A stretch of DNA of 64,000 nucleotides, from NCBI GenBank assembly GCA_964247055.1, contig OZ176052.1, positions 868,001 through 932,000 of the forward strand, in the 5' to 3' direction. Every line of letters starts with the position of its first letter. Positions within the stretch are counted from its first letter, which is position 1. Under the pieces are notes generated by a model, which did not search any database, had not been told where the DNA came from, and saw nothing but the letters and a program-made list of their open reading frames with translations. The position numbers and the translations under genes are program-made. This DNA is from Paragordius varius (Eukaryota; Nematomorpha). Below are positions 51,101 to 61,918 of this stretch, piece by piece.

Positions 51101-54100
51101 CTACCAATAAACGGTAACTTTCAACAATCTTTTTCTCTTAGGGCTGCCGATGTTCTTTTTAAGGGACGAAATTCGACATGATCACTTTTAATGATAAAGA
51201 ACAAAACGCTACTTTTTTGCGGATTCTAATTCTTTCGCTTGTAGTTAAACGTTAGATAAACAAAATGGAGAATGTATCAAATGAATCGTCTGCGTACTTT
51301 TCATTTATGAATACACAGGGCAGACTGTTATATATTATTTAACTATATGTTCGTTTGCATATATATATTTGAAATTAAGTGTGTACCAATTTACATATCT
51401 ATCAAAAAATAAAGTTTTAAATTTTATTTTATAAATTATCTTTATATATAAAATGACAGTTTTTTAATTTTATATTTATTTTTTTCATTTTCCTAAATTT
51501 TTTCAATTATAGCAATATCTGATGATTATTCCAAAATGAGTGTGGAGAGTAAACGGTTATCAGATACGGAAAATCCGCAATTAGAAAGGCAATAATTTAT
51601 TTAATTATAAAAAATAGAATAGTATTCATTTATTTTAAAACTTTCTATAAAATTTGAAATGTTGAATAATGTTTTTTTATAAAAATTAATTTTTTTAGGC
51701 TTAATTTTAAGTATTTTTACATTTTTTGTAATTTTTCAATGTAGCATATTTTTTTACTAGTGTTTAAATAAATTTTAATTTTTAATTGATCAAATTTGTA
51801 AAAATATTTAACATATCCTTTTAGTAATTATGCAAGAAAAAATGTTAAATTTGCCGTATGAGAAAATATAAAGTTAAAACAAAACTTTAGATTTTTATTG
51901 GGATTTGGTCAGGGCTGTTTGGAATTTAAGAAGCACGAGAATAGAATTGCTTCTGATCTTGACCTCAAATTGTGTGATATGTTACGCTATTTCTATCAAG
52001 ATGCATGTTCTGCTAAGGTTATTATATTTAAATTTTTTACATCTCAAATAGTCTGAATTTATCTTTGAACAATTCTAAATTCACCCTTAAACAATTCAAA
52101 TTCACCCTTGAACAATTTAAATTCATACCCTTGCTAAAATGAATAAATTATGTGTTTTCGGGCTAATATAACTAACTCATCATTAATAAGAAATATATTC
52201 TTATGGCATAATTTATTTCAGTATTCTATTAATTTTAAACGTAATTTCATTTTTGCAAAAATATAAAAAAATATAGTTAAAAAACACATGATTTATTTCA
52301 AGGGTGACTTTAAATTGTAATATTTACATTTCAAAATAATAAATTCATCCTTGAACAATTCTGAATTCACCCTTGCTAAAATGAATAAATTATGTGTTTT
52401 CGGGCTAATATAACTAACTCATCATTAATAAGAAATATATTCTTATGGCATAGTTTATTTTTTTGAGCATAATGTTAATTTTAAACAAAATTTTATTTTT
52501 GCAAAAATATGAAAAATAAAGGTAAAAACATTTTTTTTCAAGGGTTACTTTAAATTGTAAATGGTATATTTACATTTCATTATAATAAATTCACCCCTGA
52601 CAATTTAAATTCACCCTTGCTAAAATGAATAAATTATGTGTTTTCGGGCTAATATAACTAACTTATCATTAAATATTTCTTTATGGCATACTTTATTTTT
52701 TTGAGCATAATGTTAATTATAAACAAAATTTTATTTTTGCAAAAAATGAGAAAAAAAGGTAATTAACACATAATTTGTTTTAGGGTTTTGAATTGTTCAA
52801 GGATGAATTTGAATTTTTCAAGAGTAAATTTGAATTGTTTAAGGGTGAATTTTAAATGTAAATGATATATTTATATTTTAAATATTTCAAATCACCCTTG
52901 CTAAAATGAATAAATTATGTGTTTTCGGGCTAATATAACTAACTTATCATTAAATATTTCTTTATGGCATACTTTATTTTTTTGAGCATAATGTTAATTA
53001 TAAACAAAATTTTATTTTTGCAAAAAATGAGAAAAAAAGGTAATTAACACATAATTTGTTTTAGGGTTTTGAATTGTTCAAGGATGAATTTGAATTTTTC
53101 AAGAGTAAATTTGAATTGTTTAAGGGTGAATTTTAAATGTAAATGATATATTTATATTTTAAATATTTCAAATCAACCTTGCTAAAATGAATAAATTATG
53201 TGTTTTCGGGCTAATATAACTAACTTATCATTAAATATTTCTTTATGGCATACTTTATTTTTTTCAGCATAATGTTAATTTAAAACAAAATTTTATTTTT
53301 TAAGAATATAAAATTAGAATAGGTATTTTTAATCAAAAACACATAATTTGTTTTTAGGGTTTTGAAATGTTCAAGGATAAATTTGAATTGTGCAAGAGGA
53401 TTGTTCATAAAATTTCATTTTATGAAAATACAAAGAGATATAGATAATTTTTAATGTTCAAAAACGCCATATTTATTTTTAAGGGTGAAGAATTGTTCAA
53501 GGATGAATTTGAATTTTGTTTAAGGGTCAATTTAAATTGTGTTTAAGGGTGAATTTGAACCGTAAATGATATATTATCTTAAAGATTTACGACATGTTAA
53601 AACAAATTGATTATTTTGATTAGAATAATTCAAAAAAATTATATTTTATAACAACATTATTTTTATTGTTTTAATTGATAATTTTTGCATGATATAGAAC
53701 CTAATATTTCGAAGATTACGAGCTTTGTCAGATTTCGAAGGGGCCAATCGAAACATGGAAAAAGCTAGGATTAAAGGGAGAGATATCGCCCAAGTAAAGA
53801 TATTAATATAAAATTTAGTTTAAACGATACGATTTTTTAATTTTTTATTAAAAAAATTATGTTTAATTTTTTAAAATTTTTAATAACTTTTTTATGAGGT
53901 AAAGCTCAATGGTATTAACCTAAATGAGTTGAATACGTTTTTATTTTGTATATTCCCAATTTGTTGGTTTTTTAAATTAATTATTAGGTATGATAATTTT
54001 TAAATTATTGAGTGTGTATATAGTAAAATATACAGTAGCGTATGGTATAAAAAAGTTTGTCTATAAATAAATAACGAGATAAATATTGAAGTGTGTGGAA

Positions 54101-54178
54101 AAAAATGTTTAAGTTCAACCACGTGTTATTTTATATGCTATTGTTTTGTAAATTTATTAAATTTTTAGCATAGAACAC

Positions 54179-54216
<38 letters not shown>

Positions 54217-54653
54217 AGGGTCAGATTATAGTATTTTTTGACTAATCAATAACTAACTAAATGTTGAATGATAATTTTGATCAAAAAGAATATTTTGATG
54301 ATATTTTATGATTTTAACTTATTTTTTAGGCTGAAACCGAACAAATAGCTGCCAGAAATAAGTTTAATCAATTATCCGAGATTGGGAAAAAGGGTATTGC
54401 CTTTTCTATTCATATATTTTATAAAAATTTCATTTAAATTTAGTTATGGCATATTGTCCATTTAAATGTTCAATAATATATTATGTAAAAAAAATTTTAA
54501 TTTTACAAATTAATATTATATTTTTTTGACAGAATTGAAAGATTTTAAGGATAGACGTCTCCAAATCTCGCGCAAAAATTTAATTGAAATGACGGAATTA
54601 CAAATTAAACATGCTAAGGTATGTCTTTTTTCATAAATTTATATAATGATTAA

Positions 54654-54684
<31 letters not shown>

Positions 54685-55207
54685 TCCATAAATTTATAAG
54701 TGATTGTTAATACTTACTTGTATTTTAGATTTTTCAATATATTTTCATTTTTTTATTTCTCCTTTTCAATAAAACCACTTTTCTTTTTTCAATTTGAAAT
54801 TAATATTTAAACAGGAAATAAAAAACGGTAATAATTAATATTAATAAGGTTTAATCGTGAAAATAACCTTTTATATATATATATATATATATAACAAATT
54901 GTAGTTGTTTTTTTTTATAATAATTATGGTTTTAAAAATTATTTTTACCGACTTAACAAAAAATGACACACTTTTTACTCTAACGCTGACCAATATTTAA
55001 AATATCAACCCTTATATTTTTAAATTTTTATTGTAGCTTTAACAATAAAATTCATCAAAAATACAGTAAAAATTGAAATTATACTATGGGCAAAACGTAA
55101 AAATATAAAGACAAATATTTTTTTTCTTAAAGACTACAACTATACTGCTTAAATATTGATTTTTTGTAAATAAACCATTGTTTAATATGGCATACAGTAG
55201 GAAATGG

Positions 55208-55253
<46 letters not shown>

Positions 55254-56390
55254 TAACACAATCAATTATATATTCCACAATTTTGATAAAATAAACTATT
55301 AGGGAAAAATTAAGATTTTGAGAGAGTATGGGTTTTTTTTAAAAAAAAATATTTGTCTTTTTATTTTTAGGTTTTGTCCGTAGTATAATTGCAAATTTTC
55401 ACTCTAATAAATGTTTTTTGTAAATTTCGATGGGTTTATTTGATATTTATCTACATCTAATTCTTCACATATATACCATTTGTTCAAATTCACCCTTGAA
55501 CAATTGAAATTCACCCTTAAACAATTTAAATTCACCCTTGACCAATTCAAATTCACCTTAAAAATAAATTATGTGTTTTCGGGCAGCTAATATAACTCAT
55601 CATTAATATGAAATAGATGTTTATAATATAGTTTATTATTTTTTCAGTATTATTTTAATTTAAAATTTTTTTTAAAAAAATATATTAAAATATTTATCTT
55701 ATAAAACATATATTTTATTTGAGGGTGAATTTGAATTGTTCAAGGGTGTATTTGAATTGTTCAAGGGTGAATTTGAATTGTTCAAGGGTGAAATTGAATT
55801 GTTTAAGGGTGAATTTGAATTGTTTAAGGGTGAATTTGAATTGTTCAAGGGTGTATATGAATTGTTCAAGGGTGAATTTGAATCGTATATGGTATATTCC
55901 CATATATTATTATTAACAATTTTCTTTTATAAAATTATAGGCTTTAGAGCAGGCCATTCGTTCAACCTTAGTTACCTTGATTGAAATAGCTAAAGAAACT
56001 AATATAAATACCAGCACACCACATGATAATACTTTCACTATAAATAATTTGCCTGACTTCAATAAAGCTTTATTAAGCAATACTCATCAATCTACAAATA
56101 ATAGCAACACGTCAGAAAATGATATTTTAAATAATGAATCACAAAATACGTTTCAAAAACTTTTACTTGAACGAACAAACAACACTTCTTTATTGAACCG
56201 TAGAACGGAGGATTTTAAAAGCAGCATTTCAGACCATAAAAATAAGATCAATACAAAAAATAAGCAAAACCTTGATAATGAAAGTGGGATGACAGATATG
56301 TATGATAGTATGAAATCATCAACCTCAACTATTGGAACCAATAATACAAATAATAACCTATATTCATCAACTTTATCCGAATTTTCTTAG
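45110..56390 (+). CDS. Snx6: Sorting nexin 6 (PX-BAR retromer-associated protein)
   Basis: PX-BAR sorting nexin of the SNX5/SNX6 type, which binds endosomal membrane and works with retromer or ESCPE-1 in retrieval to the Golgi. Thirteen coding exons: 45110-45112, 45138-45236, 45286-45375, 46205-46326, 48777-48900, 49256-49351, 49954-50059, 51513-51588, 51891-52017, 53698-53793, 54330-54393, 54533-54618 and 55941-56390; 512 residues. [20 protein letters not shown] and [10 protein letters not shown] open the PX domain; [52 protein letters not shown] and [17 protein letters not shown] follow. The BAR region includes [25 protein letters not shown] and [13 protein letters not shown]. After residue 380 a tail of about 130 residues rich in Asn, Ser and Thr is added; human SNX6 ends there (406). 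The first coding exon is just the ATG. Intron 8 has a GC donor. Confidence 0.95.
45113..45285 (+). other. Two very short 5' introns of Snx6
   Basis: Intron 1 is 45113-45137 (25 nt) directly after the ATG, and intron 2 is 45237-45285 (49 nt); both have GT...AG ends and lengths not divisible by three. With intron 1 removed the start reads MAVDNISEK in a good initiation context (A at -3, G at +4). Confidence 0.7.
45523..45633. repeat. Short MITE, CAGTAGCGTATGGTA family, copy d
   Basis: Left end TACAGTAGCGTATGGTAAAA, right end TTTTTAAACCGTACTATATA followed by TACAG; about 111 bp in Snx6 intron 3. Confidence 0.6.
46412..46741. repeat. Foldback minisatellite element, copy F (two halves, arrays facing each other)
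   Basis: Two half-elements joined at their terminal arrays: core, then GGGTGAATTTGAAATGTTCA-type units, a junction near 46548-46560, then inverted units and a second core. The order is the reverse of the complete copies, in which the arrays are at the outside. It lies in Snx6 intron 4. Confidence 0.8.
47404..47672. repeat. MITE, CAGTAAAAATTGAAATTATACGG family, best copy
   Basis: ACAGTAAAAATTAAAATTAT followed by ACGGACAAAACGT at the left; the exact inverse ACGTTTTGTCCGTATAATTT and CAATTTTTACTGT at the right. About 269 bp, in Snx6 intron 4. Its internal AAAGACAACCATACTTTTTC is shared with the copy near 63350. Confidence 0.85.
47869..48460. repeat. Foldback minisatellite element, copy G (long array)
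   Basis: Starts TATACCATATACATTTCAAA with short inverted units, has the usual core in inverted orientation, and ends with about 14 units of the 21-bp repeat (48160-48440) before GAGCTGTAAATGG. Because the unit is 21 bp, all frames stay open, which produces the spurious peptide repeat FKGEFEM. It lies in Snx6 intron 4. Confidence 0.9.
50130..51320 (-). mobile_element. Mariner transposase relic 3 in Snx6 intron 7
   Basis: Minus-strand mariner relic related to relic 2. Readable parts are the C-terminal segment near 50200-50340 and [20 protein letters not shown] at about 50495-50436, corresponding to the mariner 'HDNARPHVAKPVKTYLETL' catalytic region, followed by [11 protein letters not shown] (mariner 'PDLAPSDYHLF'). 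Stops and frameshifts are frequent. It lies antisense to Snx6. Confidence 0.85.
52058..53577. repeat. Foldback minisatellite element, copy H (tandem cluster)
   Basis: Five head-to-tail units in Snx6 intron 9, each with AATTATGTGTTTTCGGGCTA, at about 52139, 52381, 52626, 52907 and 53189. The third and fourth are nearly identical over 281 bp, showing a recent tandem duplication. Ends of the family (TAAATGATATA) lie near 53570. Confidence 0.9.
54031..54120. repeat. Short MITE, CAGTAGCGTATGGTA family, partial copy e
   Basis: The left end TACAGTAGCGTATGGTATAA is clear; the right end is not, so this is a truncated or diverged copy in Snx6 intron 10. Confidence 0.4.
55062..55404. repeat. MITE, CAGTAAAAATTGAAATTATACGG family, copy in Snx6 intron 12
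   Basis: TACAGTAAAAATTGAAATTA and ATAAAGACAAATATTTTTT at the left; AAATATTTGTCTTTTTATTT with TTTTGTCCGTAGTATAATTG at the right. A long AT microsatellite (55210-55251) has expanded inside it. Confidence 0.8.
55471..55898. repeat. Foldback minisatellite element, copy I (complete)
   Basis: Starts ATATACCATTTGTTCAAATT with inverted units, has the core, then eight units of GGGTGAATTTGAATTGTTCA type (55722-55880) and the end ATGGTATA. It finishes about 40 bp before the last Snx6 exon. The open frames on both strands are repeat artefacts. Confidence 0.9.
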
Positions 56391-57151
56391 ATATATATGT
56401 GGCTGCTAATTAGCCCAGACATATATTTAAGCATTTTTTAAAAAAATGTAAAAAATTTATAGATTAAAACATTTAAGGGTTAAATATAATACATTCCCAC
56501 ACGAAAAAGTAAACATATAGGATACAATATAACTAGTATTTTTGTTTTACAAAAATTGTAAGACCTTTGAATTTTCTTTGAAAAAAAAATACGCTTTAAA
56601 ATTTGCAATAATTGTGCTTTTTTGTCGTATCTACACCGGTTATTTAGTTTTATTAAATTTCACATTCATTTAAAAGATTTATGAAGTATATATGATTATT
56701 TTTTATTTTATGAGTTATAAATTAAGTGTTGAAAACATTTATCATATTTTACTTGAAAAATATCATTTTTTTCATCATAAATCCATGAAATTACATTATT
56801 TATTCATTTTGAAAAATGATTGATGATTTATTATAACAAATAATATAAATAAATTTAATATAATTTTTGTTTCAAACTGATAAACATACATATAATGACT
56901 CCTAATATGAGGGTTTGGGATCCTATTAGAAAAGACTTACAAAAGAGTTTTAATCTTAAAATCAAATCTTTTAGCATTTAGAGCCTTACGGTAAAAAAAT
57001 TACTTAAAATTTAGACCAGTATTTAATCCGGGTGCTTTTTTATGCCCCCCTGAATATATATTAAATTTTTTTATGGACTTATTTTAAACATAAATATCTG
57101 CTGCAAATATGTCAAACAGGTATGGAATTTTTATCAGTATTACAGTGTGCA
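56391..57151. other. Intergenic, 3' flank of Snx6
   Basis: A/T-rich sequence after the Snx6 stop; presumed 3' untranslated region and spacer. No gene was seen. Confidence 0.45.
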
Positions 57152-57152
57152 T

Positions 57153-57376
57153 TTACAGCCATGTATTTTTTATTTTATCAAAAATTTATTTTTTCCGTTA
57201 AATGGGTATAAATATTTGGTAAAGAATGGAAAAAACAAGAGCTCTATGGTAATTCTTATACTTTTTTAATGAATATGATAATGTTAATACCATAGAGCTC
57301 TTGTTTTTTCTATTCTTTACCAAAATATACCCATTTAACAAAAAAATTTTGATAAAATAAAGGATACATGACTGTA
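57153..57376. repeat. Long foldback MITE, TACAGTCATGTAT family
   Basis: A 224-bp near-perfect palindrome: TACAGCCATGTAT at the left and ATACATGACTGTA at the right. Arms of about 95 nt include GGTAAAGAATGGAAAAAACA and ACAAGAGCTCTATGGT with their inverses. The small loop holds CTTTTTTAATGAATATGATA. Confidence 0.92.
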
Positions 57377-57537
57377 AATGGTTGCTTATTTCACACTAAA
57401 TAAAGTAGGGCAATGCGCAACACAGGAGTGTATAGAAAAAAAGAAAAGAAATAATTGTTTATTCAGCATTTTGTTGTTTTTTTCCATACACTACTGTTGT
57501 GTTGCAAAGCTACTATAGTGTGAAATAAGCAACCATT
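57377..57537. repeat. Second palindrome abutting the first
   Basis: AATGGTTGCTTATTTCACAC at the left is inverted at the right (GTGTGAAATAAGCAACCATT). The inner arms ACAGGAGTGTATAGAAAAAA and TTTTTTCCATACACTACTGT match the ends of the CAGTAGCGTATGGTA MITE family, so this looks like a short MITE inside, or part of, a larger palindrome of 161 bp. Confidence 0.85.
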
Positions 57538-58817
57538 AAATGTGTGCAAAAAAATTTTTTTTCATGGGATAGCTTATGACCAGCGTATTCATTTGCCGCA
57601 AAAATTTTTATTTGTTGACAACCTAGTTTTTTTTAAATATTGAGAGAAAATCGAAATTGGGCAAAAAGTGAAAATTAAGGATAATTCAAAAAATAATGAT
57701 AAAATTTGAGATTATGTATTATAATCATTTTAGGATATATTTTCAATATAAGCCTAAAATCATATAGTTAGGGTTTCTATAAAGTTTCAGTCAAAAGATG
57801 GCGTTTTTCTTTTAACAGACCTAAAAGATAAAACAAATTTAATAAAACTATATTAAAATAATTTTTTTTTATTATTTACTACTTAAACTCACTATTAAAA
57901 TCTTAACATTAATATTTTATTCAGTAAAAAATACTTATATATCATATAAAATCAAAAATATATTGTTTTTTATTTTTGCATTTATCTAATTTATGAAAGT
58001 ATAAAAAAATCGTTTTATTTTGGAAATTTACATGAGTGGGAATTAAGTATATTATTTATGCAAATTTCCAAAAGTAGTGGAATATCAACCAACAATCCTT
58101 ACAAATCCCTGTAAGAAGTCTGTTTTAAGACAATTAATCAGAAAAACTATAACTTTTTTCTAATTTTCCGGATTATACAATGCAGTTTTGTGGTATCGAA
58201 TGCAGATATTAGCACTCTTTTTGACCAATTCTTAACGTAATTTTCTATAAGTTCGGTTGAAACATATTTTAATATGGCTGATCGCGCTTTACATATGATT
58301 TTTTGATTTGGAGTAATTGTTGTTTTCTATAACCATCACGCCATCGAAATATCACTCTGAGGAAAATATAATTAGGCCTCTTGTCTAATTACTTATAATA
58401 TCTTACTTGTTTTAAAGGGAGTCTGCTTTTTTAAACATCTATATGGCATCTTGATTCACTTGAAACAATGTTTTTATATAAATTTAATTTTTGATAAATA
58501 GATTTACCTATGTTTAACAGTTATTGTCAGACTATTTGTTTTCCCATATGTACCTAACTTGCGATTTTTGATTTCGGCAAAATATAAAATAATATTATAT
58601 TAGTCATAGACTAAAGATGGACAATCTTCTGAAAATATTTATTAGGACCTTTTTTAGACTCATTGTAAAATTTTATATCTGGACAAATGAATATATCACC
58701 CGTCTTTAAATTATTTTATCAATATATCATTAAAAATTTTATAAAACACATTTATTAATAAAACTATATAATATAATGATATTATAACACATATAATTTA
58801 TGCTAGCCTATATAATA
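57538..58817. other. Intergenic, no gene seen
   Basis: A/T-rich filler. A less A/T-rich patch near 58140-58440 might be an old transposon relic, but I cannot assign it. Confidence 0.4.
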
Positions 58818-59153
58818 TATACCATTTACAGTTCAAATTCACCCTTAAACAATTCAAATTCACCCCTCGAACAATTCAAATTCGCCCTAAAAATAAATTA
58901 TGTGTTTTCGAATTAATATAACTCATTATTAATATAAAATATATCTTTATGGCATAATTAATTATTTTTTTCAGTAATATTTTAATTTAAAACAAAATTT
59001 TATTTTTTAAAAATACATTAAAATATATGTAATTTTTAATCTTAAAAACTATGTTATTTATTTGAGGGTGAATTTGAATTGTTCGAGAATTTGAATAGTT
59101 TAAGGGTGAATTTGAATTGTTTAAGGGTAAATTTGAACTGTAAATGGTATATT
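58818..59153. repeat. Foldback minisatellite element, copy J (complete, intergenic)
   Basis: TATATACCATTTACAGTTCA at the left with three units, the full core in the same orientation as copy C, then inverted units and ACTGTAAATGGTATA at the right. About 336 bp. Confidence 0.9.
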
Positions 59154-59439
59154 AGGGAAAAAACAAGTGAAAATAGGAATGATAAAAGGCACGGCATATA
59201 AAGTTGCAATATTAGATTTAAAAAGAAATGATGATAGCATATTTGCAAAATTAAAAGAGATGATAAGGTTTGTGTGGGTGTGTTAAAAAGCACGATTAGG
59301 TCTTACCTTGACCAGGTACATTCTTTTGTCATTAAATGGACTTTGGTGGTGAACCTTGGGCAAATACATACGTTTACCTGGTAAAAGTTATATAAAACAT
59401 AAACAAAAACAATATAATAAATTTTTAAATCCAAATTTT

Positions 59440-59945
59440 TTTGTTTGTCTTAGGGCTTGGAATTCAGAAATTTTTTTAAAATAGCTCCGTTGGCCGCATT
59501 TATAATATATATGGGGGGCATTAATACCTATTTAATTAAATTTCAAATATAAGATTGTAAAATGCAAACAAGATATACCATTTTTTTGGTTTATTTGCCA
59601 ATAGACGAATTTTAAATAAAAATTCTTTCCTAAGGCTTCGAATCGGAAATTTTTTTGAAATAGCTCCGTGGGTCGCATTTATAATATATATGGATGGGGG
59701 GTATTAATAAATTTTTTATTGGATTTCAAATATAAGAATTGTAAAATGCAAACAAGATATACCATTTTTATAGTTTTTTGCCAATTATATAGACTTATTC
59801 AGGTATTTTTTTTTAAGAAATACTAATTTATTTAAGATTTTGTTAGCATATTTTTGCAAATTATAAATTTCCAAATTTTTCTTGGGCAGATAATGTTTCA
59901 AAGGGCCGCATATTAAATACCCCTGTACTAAAAGGTCGGGCACCT
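59440..59945. repeat. 188-bp direct repeat and hAT-like end
   Basis: Two direct copies of a stretch with AAATAGCTCCGTKGGYCGCA and GTAAAATGCAAACAAGATAT at about 59450-59590 and 59635-59775. They are followed by GGGCCGCATATTAAATACCC and CTGTA at about 59912, which resembles a hAT terminus (CAGGGGTATTTAATATGCGG reading inward). Confidence 0.55.
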
Positions 59946-60627
59946 GCTTAAATTAAATAGGAACTAATAAAAGCTTTATTTCTTTTTCAAAGCCTGAAAT
60001 ACGTATAAAACGAGAAATGCCATTACAAAATTTAGTCCCGGTTTGAAACTGTTTTAAGATGAACATTCAATCAGATATAGATAAAATTTTTATTCGTATT
60101 CCATGAGTCTTTATTCAAAAGCACATGTTAGTTAAATTTAAAACTTTTTTAATAATCATTGAGTTTTTTAACCTTTATTTCTTTTCTATTGGTTTTTATT
60201 TCTTCGAATGCGAGACTGATTTAACAGGTGTTTTTAAGATTATAATCGAATGCATTATATAATTATTTACGGACCCACACTATATTCAACATATGATTGC
60301 CCCTTTTTCCCTTTTTTAGAGGTAAATATCTTGTGTAGTATAATTTCTGAAAGTTTAGATACTAGCCTACCCAGAGTTAACAAAGATGTTGGAAAAATTG
60401 CTTCGTATAATGATATATCAAATACTACGATTTAAACAATTTTAACCCCCAATAATTTTTATGTTTTCAAATATTGGCATAATATGTTAAATATTTTTAT
60501 CTCGCTATTAGATATTTTTCTGGTTGTGACCAGTTTGCGGCTTGAGGCAGCCTTTCTTGGTCATAATTAATCAATCAATGTTTACCACAATTATGAAATT
60601 AACCATTTGCCTTTGATAGTGTAATTA
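59946..60627. other. Intergenic, no gene seen
   Basis: Holds a 61-codon open frame at 60250-60435 preceded by a plausible acceptor (TTTTTTAG), but no family match, no upstream partner exon and no coding signature; I do not call it. Confidence 0.4.
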
Positions 60628-60966
60628 ACATTTACACCTTAAATTCACCCTTTAACATTTCAAATTTAATCTTAAACATCTCGACTTTACCTTTGAACAT
60701 TTCAAATTCCATTTTAAACATTTCCAATTAACCCTAAAATTAAATTATGTGTTTGGAATTCAAAATACATATCTATATATTTTGGTTATTATATATGTAA
60801 CAACTTAATATTAATTCATGCAGAATAGTATGATAAATTATGCAAAGACATACTTCATACAAAGAGTTGAATTAGCCTACTTAATTTATTTTTAAAGTTA
60901 AAATGTTTAAGGGTAAATTTGAAATGTTCAAAATCAAATTTTAACTGTTTTGGGGTGAATTGAGTA
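60628..60966. repeat. Foldback minisatellite element, copy K (old, diverged)
   Basis: Left array with ACACCTTAAATTCACCCTTT and three further degenerate units, a core with ATTATGTGTTTGG and TTATGCAAAGACATACTTCA, and a right array AATGTTTAAGGGTAAATTTG. It is more diverged than the other copies, so probably older. Confidence 0.7.
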
Positions 60967-61371
60967 AATAATATTAAAATTTAATTGAAAAAAAAATCAA
61001 TTAAAATTGTAAATAATACAATTTTTTTATGAAATGAAGTTTATATTATCATTATTTATTATTTTTTATCGCGTAGGAAGTTTTAAAATTTTGGTGGTTA
61101 TTTTTATAAGCGAAGATTAACTGAATGGATTCTTAACCCGTCCGACTTAACCCATAGCTATATTTTATAATACAATATCTTTTCTTATAATTGCAAGCCA
61201 TTTGTTAACTTACAGTTTAAGTCTAAATACCAGAATTTTTCCAAAATAAATTATATTATATTTTTTGGCGGGCAAGAGTATAGGTGGGAAAAAACGAATT
61301 AAATGGTTTTTCTAATTATTTGTATGATTTAGTTAATTAAAGTACATATATATATATATATATATATATAG

Positions 61372-61780
61372 TTAATTACTGGGTTCATTTCTGGCAATAT
61401 ATATGGCATCCTCATACTGCCCTAAAATGGAAAAAAATTATCAAAAAATTAAACAAATATAGTTAATATAAAATCATTTATCTTGAATTTTTATTGATAT
61501 AACTAATAATTAATAAAAAAACTACAGACCCCAAATATTTAGATTATAGGGTTTTTAACGTTAAATATGTTTAAAAACTCAAATATTCCAAAAACGTGTT
61601 TATTAACACAAAAAGATTTTTTAAGAAATTTTAGCAATTAACTAAATTTAAATAAAACTTTTAAAGAAGTTGATAGGAGAGTATAAATTAGAGTAAAAAA
61701 TTATTTTTACCTTGAATCACGATAACCAAAAAGCTAAGGGCCAAGAGCCCAAAACATACTAGAATATTCTTCATTCGCAT
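61372..61780 (-). CDS. Possible short secreted-peptide gene
   Basis: Two short exons, 61780-61711 and 61421-61372, join in frame through a GT-AG intron (289 nt) to 39 codons. Residues 1-24 (MRMKNILVCFGLLALSF, then LVIVIQG) form a textbook signal peptide with a likely cleavage after QG. The mature peptide would read QYEDAIYIARNEPSN before a TAA. A GT inside the last codons (CCCA|GTAATT) could instead be a donor leading to more exons to the left, so this may be only the start of a longer secreted protein or neuropeptide precursor. I do not recognise the peptide. Support comes from the signal sequence, the splice signals and a TATA box upstream; no homologue is known to me. Confidence 0.45.
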
Positions 61781-61910
61781 GAACTAAACTTTACGCAGAA
61801 AATGTAAAAATTTGTTTTAAAGAAAAAAACTTTTTTTTCAAACGATAAAATCAAATGATCAACCAAAAAACAAGAATTTGTAAAAATTGGTTAGGATAGC
61901 TGGCTAATTT

Positions 61911-61918
61911 ATTTTATA
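61911..61918 (-). promoter_or_regulatory. Candidate TATA box of the secreted-peptide gene
   Basis: The minus strand reads CTCTATAAAATAAATTAGCC. TATAAAAT lies about 130 bp before the ATG, so initiation some 30 bp downstream would leave a leader of about 105 nt. G+C-rich GAGGAGGAGGG sits just upstream. In such A/T-rich DNA chance matches are common. Confidence 0.35.

Noticed and set aside
60250-60435. 61-codon frame after a TTTTTTAG acceptor-like site
   Set aside because: No partner exon, no homologue and no start context; the acceptor-like motif is common in such DNA.
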